A stretch of 64,000 nt of DNA from Symsagittifera roscoffensis (Eukaryota > Xenacoelomorpha > Acoela > Convolutidae). This document shows, in pieces, positions 37,862-50,010 of this stretch. The DNA is taken from the NCBI RefSeq assembly GCF_963678635.1, contig NC_087062.1, positions 16,853,789-16,917,788 on the forward strand, in the 5' to 3' direction. Positions within the stretch are counted from its first letter, which is position 1. Each line of letters begins with the position of its first letter. The notes under the pieces are model-generated. The model was not told where the DNA came from. It saw nothing but the letters and a program-made list of their open reading frames with translations, and searched no databases. Made by a program: the position numbers and the translations under genes.

Positions 37862-40421
37862 TATTGACTAACGCAGCCCATGGGTACGGTATTCTTTGGC
37901 TCGTAAAAAAGACTTTTAGTTACGGAAAGAAAACAATAAAACCCGAGCTGCCGTAATCATTACCCGCTCCGCGGATTTAACGCAACCGGCCGTAAAACTC
38001 GCTTCAGCTTTTGCTTCTCAGAGAGATATGATGATCGCGTCGATAATAATGCCCTTATCAGACGCAAAAATTATATCTTCAAGACGGACAAAAGGCCTTA
38101 CTGCTTTGACCGATTAAAATCAGTTTGCCATCACTATGTTAACAGTTGTTTCAACACCGTTTACAACGCTGAAAATGCCGTGATTTCAAAATATACCGAA
38201 TATTGGTACCTTGTTCTTCTGGATGTTAAGTTTCATTTTTTGTTCTGTTTAAAATACTGATAATTTGCAGACGTAGAAAAAAAATTTAGTCTGATTTTCA
38301 AAGAATACGACAGAAGAGTTAGCACATTTATAGAATCTTCAAAACATTGGAAAATGAGACTTTCCTATCAATGCATGACCCTGAATATTCTGATTTCTTT
38401 TCAACATCTTTTTTGTAGCTTTCAGTCAAAACATTGACAGAGTTTTTCAAAAATAAACGTTTTTAAAACTTTTTTGAAAAACCATTTCCCTTCTAAAAAA
38501 ATGCACTGAATTGTTTTTTTTTGCAACGTTTCTAAAACTGATAACTCTTTCTTTATGCGTTGATAGGCCAAAATATATTGTTTTCCAGTAAACAAAAAAT
38601 GGCAAAAATGACAACTTAAAACACCCATTGTTTTACAGAAAAAAAAGATTCTTGATTTTTATTCATTATCATGATGAAAATAGTTTTAGATAGGAGCTCA
38701 GTTTAAACAAATGTTGCGTATGATAAAGAAAAATTCGCTAAAAACCAGAATTTTTCTAAAAAAAACACCCCGAGCACCTTGATTGGTCATTTTTTTGAAA
38801 AAAAAAACGTAACAATAATAATTGTATAAGTCTGAAATATTGGTCTGATTAACAAAACAAGCATTATTACAATTTTGCAGTGGACGAAAAATTGTAGTGA
38901 TGATAAGTGGCTTCCACGCATGTTGCGGAATCGAGCTATAATTAGTTTCTAGCATCCAATTTGGAGCGTTAATAATCGATTATAACATGATTTTACTATA
39001 AATCTTACAGAAAATCAGAAAAAATTAATTTTAATCAAACAATAATTGATTATAATCTCTCTTTTTGAAATCAAATAAAATCATATAATACATTTTAATC
39101 GAATATAATCTCTTAATTTTATCCGATTTTCTTTTTCTTTTGTTTTACAGAAAAATTCCATTATATTCGTTTAAAAGTGTTTATAATCCATTTTGTTTGC
39201 CCATTTTGTCTTCCTACTTGCACCTGAATTGTTTATATTTTATGCTTTTCGTAGACGTTGGATTATGTGAAAAATGGGAAAATTGTTATAACTGTTTTCA
39301 AATCAAATCAAATTTAAAACGCTTTTTAAAATTTTTTTTTTCTTGATTAAAGTTGTTTCATTGTGCACATTGTAATTTTTTTTCACCACCAAAATAACAG
39401 CACACAGCTTTAGTTTCATAAATTATATAGAAGAAAAATATTTCACCTACCGCGGGATTCTTTCACCTAATATGAGGGGATCTCGATGAAACTTTTGTTT
39501 CGTGGTAAAACTTTGTGTTCAGATGAACCAAAGAAAGACAAGACATCTCACTTTTAGAGATTTTTGACAGAAAAAAAGGATTATATTCTTTTATAAAAGA
39601 TTATAAGAGATTATAAGAGATTATAAGAGGTTATGAGCGATTTTCGGAAAAATTATAATCAAATCTAATTGATTATAAATTATTATAATGTCACGAAAAA
39701 GGTTATCATTAAAATGGATTATAAATCAAATAAGCATCTAAATTTGGCGCTCATAATTAATTATAATTTTGATAAAAGTACAATTATAAATTAATATAAT
39801 CTATTATTTGCTCTTTTTACTGTGTGCCGGTTAATATTTAAAAACATTTTAAAAACTTTTGTCGAGCCCTATGACTCGAAATTTTCTGCCAGTTCCGCGA
39901 TTTCCGCCAGTTGTTTTCGAATTCAAACTTTCGTCACAATGTCCACAATTTTGCTAAGACAGCAGTTCTTCGAATTAACAAAATGTAGTCCTGTGAGAAT
40001 AAAAAACCTTACAAAATAACAATTTATCCCTTGTTCAACAAAAAAAAACTATTTTTATCAAAATTTCTAATTTTTAAAAAAGTAATTAAAAAAAATGTAT
40101 GTAAATAAAAAATATATAGGTCGTTTTGAGGAACTAAAATGCGATCAGAGAGGCTATTGTAACCTGTTCTGGAATCATCGATTTAGTGCTCCAGCCGTAA
40201 AATTAACCGAGCAAGCGTCCGCAAAGATGTTAACTGGTCCACTGGTGCACTGAACCACCAGCTAAGTGAACGCCCTCTCAAATTATTGTCAGTGTTTTTT
40301 TGTAATCTTTGAATGCCGTGAAATGATCTTTTCGTAAATTTTGGTTAAATCAATTTTAAAGCAATTTTTATCCTTATGCACAGCCATGAACCCTAATTGC
40401 CGTTGCTTTTGGTTTATTGCT

Positions 40422-41152
40422 GTACCGACTTTCGTGACGAAAGTAATGGAGTATTTGTGCTCGGGTCGGTTTTTTTTTCTTCAGACAAATTTCGACTTTT
40501 TAACTAGCCACTTTGGCGGAATTTTTTTATACCATTCGAATGCTATTGTTGTCCTGAGCCTAAATTTGAAAAGATATTTTACCTGTGATTATTTTTTGTA
40601 AAGTTATGGGGGTTTAAAAATTGCCATTTGGTCATTTTAGGAATATTAACGCACGATATATTTCGCGCTATTAATGGGTAAGCGGAGGTTTAATCCGTCT
40701 TAGAAATCGTTCAAAATTTGTTGAAGGAAGCCTATTTGCCAAAAGTGGGACCAAGTAAACATCTTCTCCCCCCTAACTCCAAGCCGTTTGGAGAGGAGGA
40801 TGTTTATTTGCTTCAAATTTCGAAAATTTCAGCCAACCAGAACCGAGCATTGTACAAGCAGCGCTTAGCAAATTCAATGCGAATTAAAAGCTGGGGTGAA
40901 AGATCTTAACTTGGTCTATCTGGGGGGGGAATTTAACTTGATCCCTTAATTGTTTTGTTTTGAGGAGCGAAAACTATCACTTTGTGCTTTATATGGCTTT
41001 ATTTGTGTGGGGGGATGATTTTCACAATAAATCTCAAATTTAATATTTTTTCCTATAATTTTATTAAATTTTTTTCAAGTTATTACTGCTACTTAGACCA
41101 TAAAAGGGAGTCGAACATCCAGGGCTTTGCCCTGATATCAGCAGTCTTGTTT
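40422..41152 (+). repeat. Family A element (unit 2)
   Basis: Copy of 26602-27338. The shorter G run is the main difference. Confidence 0.8.
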
Positions 41153-42043
41153 GCGATTAGAATTAAAGTATTCAATTGTTATTCAAACTTTCGAAAATGT
41201 AGATTTAGGGAATTTATTCTCTAGGTTCGTTCTCTCTTTCCTAACGACACAGCGAAGTCGTCCCTTGGGCAGTAAATTCAGTGGGGTGACCGAGATCCGG
41301 TACTATCTACAATCCTGAAAGGTTTATTTTGGTGGCAACTTTTCTGTATTGTATTATGTTGCTGGCCCCTCTGTGTATTGCTCTTCGGCTGTCTTGTCTC
41401 GTCTACTCGATACAATCGGAAAAATTTCCAATGATAAATTAATTTAGATGTTTATATGTCCAATTACAGAAGGCTCTGGTTGGCCAGGATATAATCTAAT
41501 AATCAAGTCAAAGGGAAGGGTCTGCGATTTATCGGTCAAATTGCCTAATTGCAATTAACTTCCAACTTACTCCGCTAACACTAACTATTCTCTCTCCCTA
41601 GGGAATCTCTGATGAGAACTAATTATTTCCTGGTCTCTTACTCCGAGAACCAATTACCCGACTGACTAGCAAAAATTGTTCTCTCTAACCGAGAACCAAC
41701 TATTCGATTCGCTAGCAATAACACTTCTCTGACGAGAACCAACTACTCTTAATGTAGCTAACACTGATCTTACTCTTAAAGGCTCTCCGGTACCCTAATA
41801 TTCCTTATCTTTCTTTACACTTAGTTTTACTTAAGTCACGCGATTCCCTATCAGTCCTGACATCCGCCTAAATCACCCTTCCGCACATGTTTTTAGACTA
41901 TTTACCTCCTCCTGTCAACTCTGCCACGTGCCAACTTCGGTTTCTTTTATCAATCTTTTCACACTTATTAGATACCCGGTTTGCGGTAGCTATCACAATT
42001 TGACCAAGCAAACAAATGTCAGACGATTCTAATCAACCAATTC

Positions 42044-43440
42044 CTGAACTCTGTGAACTTCAGCCTTCGAGTTCAACTAACCTCTAAACCATGCTCTGTT
42101 TACCCAGTGATCTTCCCAAGGTCTTTATTTTAATTATCCCGTTAATGTTCCGGCCTCCCAAGGGTAGGGGAAGACCCTTTTCATGGGTAGCTAACTAATT
42201 TCAGGCATCTAAAATTGCTATCTGTACTCTATTTCAATCCCGACCTTCTAGCTATCAGGGTAAGGTATTTCGTCTATTAGGGGTCAAATCAAACCAGAAA
42301 GTCACCTCCGGGAAGCTAAGTAAATTCCCAGTCCTTTCATACTATTTAGGAAACTTAACTCTCATGCCACGGTCCTATTACTATTAGATTGCTCTGGGAC
42401 TACTTTTCTTTAGTCTAGTTGAAATGCTATTAATAGATCATTCGCCAAGTTAAACAAAACCCAATGTTTACCAATTCCAGTTTGAATTAACTCTTTTACT
42501 CCAAGGTCGCAACGCAAAACTGTATGTCTGTCGGCTTCTGCTCTAATTCCCAATATACAAGTTTCCTCCCAGTTTTTAGCAAGGTGACCCATTCTCATTT
42601 CCAGGGGTTGGGCTAGGGATTACGCCACTTTCCGGGGTTAATATCGGGGTTTTCTATGCAATTTTGGGGTCAAAACGCCCAAAGGTCATTTTAAGGTCAC
42701 CCGGGGGCCACCCGGGGTCAATCTTCCACATTCGGATTTAAAATCTCATAGGGGTCCTACCTACCAAGTTTCATCCATATCCCGTTAATACTTCCCAAGT
42801 TATCCCATTTCTAAGGTCCATAATCACTTTTCCCGTGGAAAAGCTATTAACACCGGAAGGAGTCGCCGGAGGGGTTTTAATCACTGGGGTCTTTTTTCGG
42901 GGATGAGTTGTGTTATCTAATGCCGCCATAAAATCGATATGCCATTGCTCATTATTTTGCGTAAATTGCCTATTTCCGGTTTAAGGGGTTGTTTTCCAAA
43001 GTGCTAATAACTTCCGGTTCAACCGCTGGATTTGGCTCAAATTATAATAAAAGATGTATCCTGCAATTACCTATCATCCCTATAAGTTTCAGCTCCCTGC
43101 GCTCATTGGAGGCCGAGAAACGACTTCCGGAAGTTAGGGGTGGGTTTAATTACTTTGGGCATAAAATCGGAAGTGGGGGTCTGGGGGGTTTGGGTTCCCA
43201 AACTTAAGCTCCCCTTAACTAGGCCTACAACATACTAAAATTTGAGCCCACTACCGCCGCTAGTTTCCGAGTTCTGATAGAGCCATTTACACTTCCGGGA
43301 ACCGTTAACACTTGGAGCCAGGGGGTCCAAAGGGTCTGGATTTTTGCTTGCCCGGTTCAAATCATCTCTAGTATCATGATACCCCTATGAGTTTCATAAA
43401 GCTAGCCTTGTAGTTCCCATTGGGGGGGGGGGGGGGTTGC
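42044..43440. repeat. GC-richer block of degenerate repeats (unit 2 and flank)
   Basis: Same as 28230-29268 up to 43082. It then continues with further related motifs (CATAAAATCGGAAGTGGGGG, CACTTCCGGGAACCGTTAAC) and a G run of about 15 at 43421. The duplication edge therefore cuts through this repeat block. Confidence 0.5.
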
Positions 43441-44271
43441 AGATTTTACTTCCTCTGCATTTTCTGCCATAGGAGGGACGATATCTTCGAAGAATGAACT
43501 TTTGCGAACTCTACCCTTTGTTTGTTCTACTACTTAACTTAATGACGAATCAATCTTACGCTCAGGTTACTATAGCATGTAATACAGTAGAATCAACAAT
43601 TCTACAGAAAATGACAAATTGATTGTGCTCTATAATCTAGCTAGCCTTTCATTGTTCATAGAAAAAGCGGGCAAGTTGACAATGTGCATTATTCGCGGAA
43701 CTCTTTACAAAGTTTGGAGAGAAAAGATTGCCGTGAAAGCCCGATAAACCTCATTTTTTGCTTGTATTAGACTACGTCATGACTTTTAGTTGCAGAAAAA
43801 TTAGTTTAGGAATACATGGCCCTCTGGAAAGCGCATTCACATTGGTTAGAACGGATTTCAAGGATTCTGCTATACATTTTAAAAGGCTTGTTTTTTCGCA
43901 ACATAAACTCAAAGTACTAAGCTCTGAAATGCCCGCAGTTTGGTTTTGTTTGCGATTCTTGAAGTCTTTGTTCAGAAGAAATCAAATGACGCACCTAGAA
44001 AGAGTGCAAGCTTCTGAGATAAACTGATGAAGGTGATAAGATTAGTCAGAAAAAAATTTATAACTATGAATCGGAATGGTTCATTTGAATTGAGCTCGTA
44101 TGAATTGCTCATATCAATGTGAGAGTACAGAAGATCATTGTTCTTTTTACATATCCATTATGTAATAAGTAGGATGATAATAGTGGGTAGCTTTTTAAGC
44201 TCCACTCAGTGACTGCCACAAACAACTCACAAAAACTTGTCAAAAATCTGTGAGCGTACTGTGAAGAACGC

Positions 44272-44545
44272 CTTTTTTCCCCTCAGGGATTCGACCCCCT
44301 GCCGACCCAAAGGGTCCCCCTTTGTACTGTTTTGAAATATCCAATTTTGAAGACGGACCCTAAAAGTTTTCTAAACGCGCCTTTGGCTTCAATATATACT
44401 AATTTAGAGGGGGGAGCGCGCGCCGAGAAAATGCAATTTTTTGGTCAGAAACGCCTTTTTTGGCCTGTTTTTGCGGCGCAAAAATTTTTACCAAAACAGG
44501 GCCTTTTTAAAGCTTCGGGAATGCTCGAAAAATCAATTTGGTCGA
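44272..44545 (-). repeat. Fragment of the hAT-like repeat family
   Basis: Reverse-strand match to the interior of 54708-55136, with shared landmarks GACCCAAAGGGTCCC, AAGTTTTCTAAA and CAATATATACTAA. The terminal CAGGGGCGG ends are missing. Confidence 0.6.
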
Positions 44546-45732
44546 CAAAAAAAAGTCGACAAAGTTTTCGAAAAGTTTTTGAAAATCTACCCCCATACTA
44601 GTTAATTTATTTTTATTTATTTATTCTTTGAACGTAAGAAAAATAAGTTCTGGGAAAAAAAACAAATGGCAAGCTTATCAAAATCATCATAATAATTACG
44701 TTTTAAAAAACTTGTCAAAACAGAAGTATGAACAACGATAATCATCAGATTATGGTTGTAAAAGACTATTTAATTGATCGTAAAAGTCTATGAGGTTCAT
44801 GAATGCAATTAAGTCTTTGATTGCTATTTTAGTCTTGTTTGATAGACCCGCCAGCACATCGCGTCAAAGCGTTGAGTGCAGATTAACTTAAGTAAACTTT
44901 ACTTTTCTATGTCATTTCAATTTTATCACCATTTTCGTAGCTCCTCCTTGATCATAAAATAGCATTTTGTCTACAATGTCTGGCAGCAGACAATTTATTT
45001 TCTGCAATTTTTTTCCAAATTTGATTCTAAATTATAAAAACGTTTCATGAAAAAAATCTTGCAAAACTTGAAGGCTTCTAAGTTTGGTTTACATTGTAAG
45101 AAATTAAGCGTAGCACGGAAACTTGGTTCTTGAGATTGATTTAACTTACTTGAAAGATATCCGTTATATAATATGGAATACTTTGGATACTTAGGAGTTT
45201 GTTTATTGCTCTCAATACTCACAAGGCAAGTCAATTTCTTTTAAATTTGTATTGTTTTTAAAGGTTTGCAAAAAAAGTAATCAACAAGTTGATTATTTAA
45301 TTAAGGTTTATAAAGGAACCTCCACAGCAGTTCTGATCTGATTGATCAAGTAGATGAAAAAAGAATGACTCTGATGAGGTTAGCATCTCTGCCTCTCTTA
45401 AGCGTACCGTAGATCGTCATCACTGAGGTGCTGGTTCATGAATAAATTTTACAGCGAAAAAATAGCAATATTTTCATCAACATTTCAGCGTTGAAGAGTA
45501 TTTAGATATCAGTCGGCAAGGAATTAGCGTTGAAATAGCAGTGTTTCATAAATTTTTCAGATTAATAATATCTGTCTTTTTTAAAATTCAAACTTAAAAT
45601 TTATTACCAAATTTTGCTAATTATTAATAACTATTTGCTAATTACTTTTTTTAGATGAGCCACTCTTTGGTTAGTTTACTTACGTTTTAAGTACGCATTT
45701 ATCAAACTAATTTAATTTTTTTATTTTTGTCC

Positions 45733-46030
45733 CGGCCATTGGAAATGAGGACGAACTTTGCATTCGGGTGTGTTATGGTTTTTTCTTTTTTGTTCCGGCC
45801 ATTGAAAATGGGGAGGAACTTTGAGTTCGGGTGCGTTTTACTTTTTTTCCTTTTAATTTCCACGCAAAATCAGGTACCACAAACAACCATCGGGCTGAGT
45901 TGAGTGATATATCATATCATAGCCCTTACAATCGTGATTTGGACCACATTAAAAAAATTTAAATTTCCCAGGGTCAAGAAAAACCGGTTTGAAATTTTTG
46001 ATCTTTCGTTTTATTTCGAGCGAATAAAGC
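45733..46030 (+). repeat. Dispersed repeat family D
   Basis: The longest copy, preceded by a partial second start at 45733-45780, so CGGCCATTG...GGAACTTTG...TTCGGGTG occurs twice in tandem. Confidence 0.65.
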
Positions 46031-46280
46031 GAGCGAGCAGAGTTGTTTTTATTTATTTGCTTGAAAGCTTACAATAGCCAAATGAAAACGTTGAACTTAG
46101 TTTTACTTGAGTAACCGTAGAATATTTTGAGCAAATCAGCGCCTTTTTGCAATCAAAACTTTCAAAAATTCAAAAAACTGCAAACTTGAAAAAAAATTCG
46201 AACCAATTTTTTGATTTTTGTTTTGGTTTGAAAAACATGTTTGAAAAACATTGTGGTATTTTGTAAGTATATGCCGGATT

Positions 46281-46369
46281 TTCTGTGCTACTTGCAGAGC
46301 AACCGGCTATCCGTGTTCAGTTTTCAAACTGAAACAAGCAAAGCCGTTTACTCTGCAAGTAGCACAGAA
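46281..46369. repeat. Nested perfect hairpin
   Basis: TTCTGTGCTACTTGCAGAG (46281-46299) and its exact reverse complement (46351-46369) enclose a second perfect stem, TTCAGTTT and AAACTGAA. It could be a tiny MITE or an RNA hairpin. No other copy is seen in the window. Confidence 0.7.
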
Positions 46370-46689
46370 TGTTGCTACTATAGTTTTAAGAAAAACAAAT
46401 AAAGTTTTTTCGAATTAGTGTTGATTTTTTTCGGCGTAGTGTGATCAAAGAAGCTGAACAACAAAACTGAGGATGAGGTATTTTCCTAATTCAAAGTAAA
46501 GTAAGTAAGCTGACTATTTTTTTTTTTGCAAAACGAAAAAAAAAATACATAATTTTTTCAAGTCAGAAGTTTTTTGAGTTTTTGAAAATTGAACAAAATA
46601 GAAGCATTCGGCAGTCATATTAAAATCGTTCATATGGAAAAAAAATTTCAAAAAAACTGAATGAGCAAATTGAAACAAAATATACCAAA

Positions 46690-46845
46690 ATCTCAAAAAA
46701 ATTTTAATATGTTTTGCCGGAACAAATTTTTTTTTAAAAAGTATAAAAAAAACTAAATTACCTGAAAATAAAAAAATAAAGAAAAACTAAAAAACCCAAA
46801 TACAAGTTTTCTCCCCTTTTTTTCAAATGGCCCGAACAATTAAGT
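46690..46845 (-). repeat. Dispersed repeat family D, fragment
   Basis: Ends with the landmark ACAAGTTTTCTCCCC, then TTCAAATGGCCCGAAC, the inverse of the family D start. Confidence 0.5.
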
Positions 46846-47857
46846 TTTTTTTATTTGTCTTCCTTTTTTCTAACTTAGCACAAACTTAGCAGAAATCTTT
46901 AGGGTTGGTTAGAAACATCTCAACTTTGTTTTTCGCACCTCATTTAAAAAAGTATGTTCTGCGTACGAAGAGCTTTCGAATGCTAATAATTGAATGTCTT
47001 CTGAATGAAAAGTCAGGTTTCTGCAACTGGAAGCCTTCATAACTAACAAACTGCTCGCTGTCCCTACTGTCTTTTCAAGCTGATTGACTAGTTTTTGCTT
47101 TTAAAAAAATAAATGAAAAAAGTTCCAAAATTTTTTTTGAGATTCTTTTTTGAAAATCATCCTCCACACGCTTAAGTGTAAACTGATAAGTTTTTTATAT
47201 AGCAAACTGCTGTACACACCAATTGAAATGACTCAATTCAGTTTGGAAGAACTTCTAAGACGGAATAAATAGATAAGTAGCATAGAATATACGGGTTCTA
47301 AGACGGGCTAGTAGCATGGAATATAACTTAAGAAAAATAATCTTAGGTGAAAAATCGTTTCAAATTTAAGCTAAGTACGATAACATGCGCAAGACAAAAT
47401 TTTATTTAGGAGAAAAAACCCATGCACAAAAAATTTGCCCGACCACTCAACCCCAGCACAAAAAAAATTATAAAAATTTTCCAATGTAGGCAAAAAAGAT
47501 TTCTCGGAGCTTGTAAAACTCAGTGATAATAATGATGTAAAAATATCTTCTGCAGCTATATGACTCGTGTGCATGGTTTTTTGTTTGAAAATGTTTTTGT
47601 TCACGTGAACAGTGAAATAGTCTCAAGGGTTAGCCTTATAATAAGACTCATAACTACACGGGCTGATTTCGCTAAGGAAATGGCGCTTTAAAGACCCAAA
47701 AAACAGCAACCTTCATAGATGATTTAGTATTTTCTCATACCAACTAAATTAATGTCAAATGTGATTTATTTAGAGAAGGTAATCAATTAAGAAATGACCA
47801 TCATAATAATTAGAAATTAATCTTGAACAATTCTTGAACTATCTTGAACTAATTTAA

Positions 47858-48561
47858 AGGGTTCCTTAATCCTTTTCCACATTAAATGATATACTTTGAG
47901 GATATCATGCAGTTTTGGAAAGCAAAAATTTTTGTTTGGGAAAAAAATTGTGAAGCGAGAAATTGATAGTTAAAAAAATCCTAGAGTTCAAAAGCATTAG
48001 TTTTTTTTGCGTTTTCTAGTAATTTTTTTTAATCTTACGATAATTACAGAAGCTTGTTAATTTGAAACATGGAAATTCAATTATATGTTGTTTGAGGCAT
48101 GACGATGTCTGGCCCAGAATTGTGGTTTTTGATCATTATGCATGATTTTTTTCTTCATTTTTTGTTTTCGATAATTGAGTGCCGCAATTAAAACACTAGT
48201 ATTTGATTGCTTTACTCAATATCCTTTTGAAAGAATAAATGAGCACTCATGCAAGTATACAAAGAGTTTTCTATATGACAAAAAGAAGTATTTCCGCAAA
48301 AATTAAACACTAACTCCCATTAAGATATTTTAGTTTATCAGTAACTTGTGATATAATTTTTTGGAAGTTAGCGTGAAATTGGAAGAGAAAATTTCTTGAA
48401 AACGCAAGAAAAAGACGTAATGCTTTTTGTTTCTAGGATTTTTTAAGCCTTCAAAATTTTCCTTATTAACTTTTCTCCCAAACAAAATTTTTTGCTAACC
48501 AAAACTGCATTTTTGCTCCGCAAAGTATATCATTTAATGTTGAAAAGGATTAAGGAACCCT
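47858..48561. mobile_element. 704-bp foldback/MITE with arms of about 190 bp, TTAA flanks
   Basis: The left arm begins AGGGTTCCTTAATCCTTTT, matching the right end AAAAGGATTAAGGAACCCT. Pairing continues inward through TAAATGATATACTTTG, GCAGTTTTGG, TTTTGTTTGGGA and GCGTTTTC. TTAA lies on both sides (47854-47857 and 48562-48565), a piggyBac-type target, although TTTAAA flanks also allow a TA target. The 63-codon frame in the right arm is not convincing. Confidence 0.75.
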
Positions 48562-49164
48562 TTAAAAGTAGTTTTTACAGAAGAAGAACAGTTAGTACTC
48601 TAATATTGAAGTCTCAATTGGTAGTTTTTTGCCAATTTTGGGCGTGTATAGCTGAAAGTTCAAATCGATCAAATTTTAATTGAATACCTTTTTTAAATAT
48701 TTGTGCTTCACTCTCTTTTGTTTGTCTAAGTGTTTCAAAAACTGCTAAAATTAAAAAATGGTTTTGCAACATATTTTTGCAAACTTGATATGCTTAATGT
48801 TCGATCAATCGTTTTGACAGAAGGTAAACTAAGTTTGCTCAAATTACGCTAAATTGCAATTACGTATCTTCAACGAATCAACGAAGCAAAAAGCCATCAG
48901 CAGACAATTACGAGAATCAACAAGAGAAGAGAGCCGCTGGTTGCTATTTTTATAACTTGTCTATAATTTATGTCATTTGAATAATGAAAAATATGCTGTT
49001 TTGTCGAGTTTTTTGTTTTTTCTTGTTTGTGAGCTCAGCATGAGCAGATCTCGTCAAAACTCGAGCGCAGATTAGCCCGGGTAGAGGTGCTCGACTTATG
49101 TTCTGGCATTAAAGTTTTGCAACTGAACATCCGCGGTCGAGAAGCGTTTTTTGGCCAAGCGTCA

Positions 49165-49352
49165 TTTCGAGGCCAAATGTGCATTTTGAGAATTGTACGC
49201 GGATTCCGCAACAAGGATGCTCCCTTCATTCTTCTTTTTCTTTGATCGTTCCGACAATTTTTTAACATGTTTAAAGACTTGCCTCTGAAATCCAGGAGCA
49301 TACAGACACAAAATTGTGCACCTATCCAGTGCACAGTTTGTCCTCGTTATGA
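49165..49352. mobile_element. MITE E, diverged independent copy
   Basis: Begins CGAGGCCAAATGTGCA and ends GTGCACAGTTTGTCCTCGTTA. Internal landmarks GATTCCGCAACAAGGA, TTTGATCGTTCCGAC and AATCCAGGA are shared with 16639-16845. It is slightly shorter and its ends are no longer perfect. Confidence 0.75.
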
Positions 49353-49654
49353 AAAAGACGAGACATACCCAATAGGTTCAGAAAGTCAAAACAGAGGTCA
49401 AGTGCAGGCAAAAACTCGGTCGAGCAAAACCTAAAAAAAAAGATATTTAATTGAAAAAATTTTTAAACTCACTGCACATCTGTAGAAAAATTAAAGCAAT
49501 AGAATCTTGATGCCGAAATTTGGCATTTTTTTGATTCTTATACTTTGTTTTCAGCTCAAGCATCATCACAAAAATCTAATTAAAAAGCAAACATTTTAAA
49601 TTTTTCTTACAAATCAGTCATGTCGGCTGTTAGTCGAGAGAGAGCTTCGAGAAA

Positions 49655-50010
49655 ATCGAGACATAGGTCGAGCAAAGTGGAAACATACCCGACTTCGGTC
49701 GATAAAGTCAAAGCACAGCTAGCTCGAGAATAGTTAAAACAAAGGTCGAGCACAGTTGAAACATAGATCGAGCACAGTCTAAACATAGTTCGACCACAGT
49801 TGAGACATGAGTCGAGCAAAGTCAAATTATAGGTCGAGAACGGTCAAAACATAGGTCGAGTACAGTCGATTATAGCTCGAGCAAAATCAAAACATAGCTC
49901 GAGCACAGTTATAACATAAGTCAAGCACAGTTGAAACATAGGTCGAGCAGAGTTGATTTATGAGTCAAGCACAGTTGAATTATAAGTCAAGCACAGTTGA
50001 AACATAATCA
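49655..50010. repeat. Degenerate minisatellite of about 22 bp
   Basis: Around fifteen imperfect units of the form GGTCGAGCACAGTTGAAACA. Related TCGAG-rich sequence extends on both sides (about 49370-50270). The minus-strand frame across it just reads the repeat. Confidence 0.8.

Larger units (their letters stand above)
29269..43082. repeat. Unit 2 of a 13.8-kb direct tandem duplication
   Basis: Near-identical copy of 15494-29268. Visible differences are a 42-bp insertion at 30256-30297, length changes in G and A/T runs, a 3-bp indel near 39043 and roughly a dozen single-base changes. The right flank after ATCATCCCT continues ATAAGTTTC, so the two right junctions share TAA. The unit could be a true recent duplication or an unmerged allele in the assembly. 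Confidence 0.95.

Noticed and set aside
15494-43082. CRISPR-like or satellite array
   Set aside because: The periodicity is only two copies of a 13.8-kb unit, with no short regular repeat-spacer pattern.
49607-49825. 72-codon minus frame with repeated LDLC
   Set aside because: Translation of the 22-bp minisatellite.
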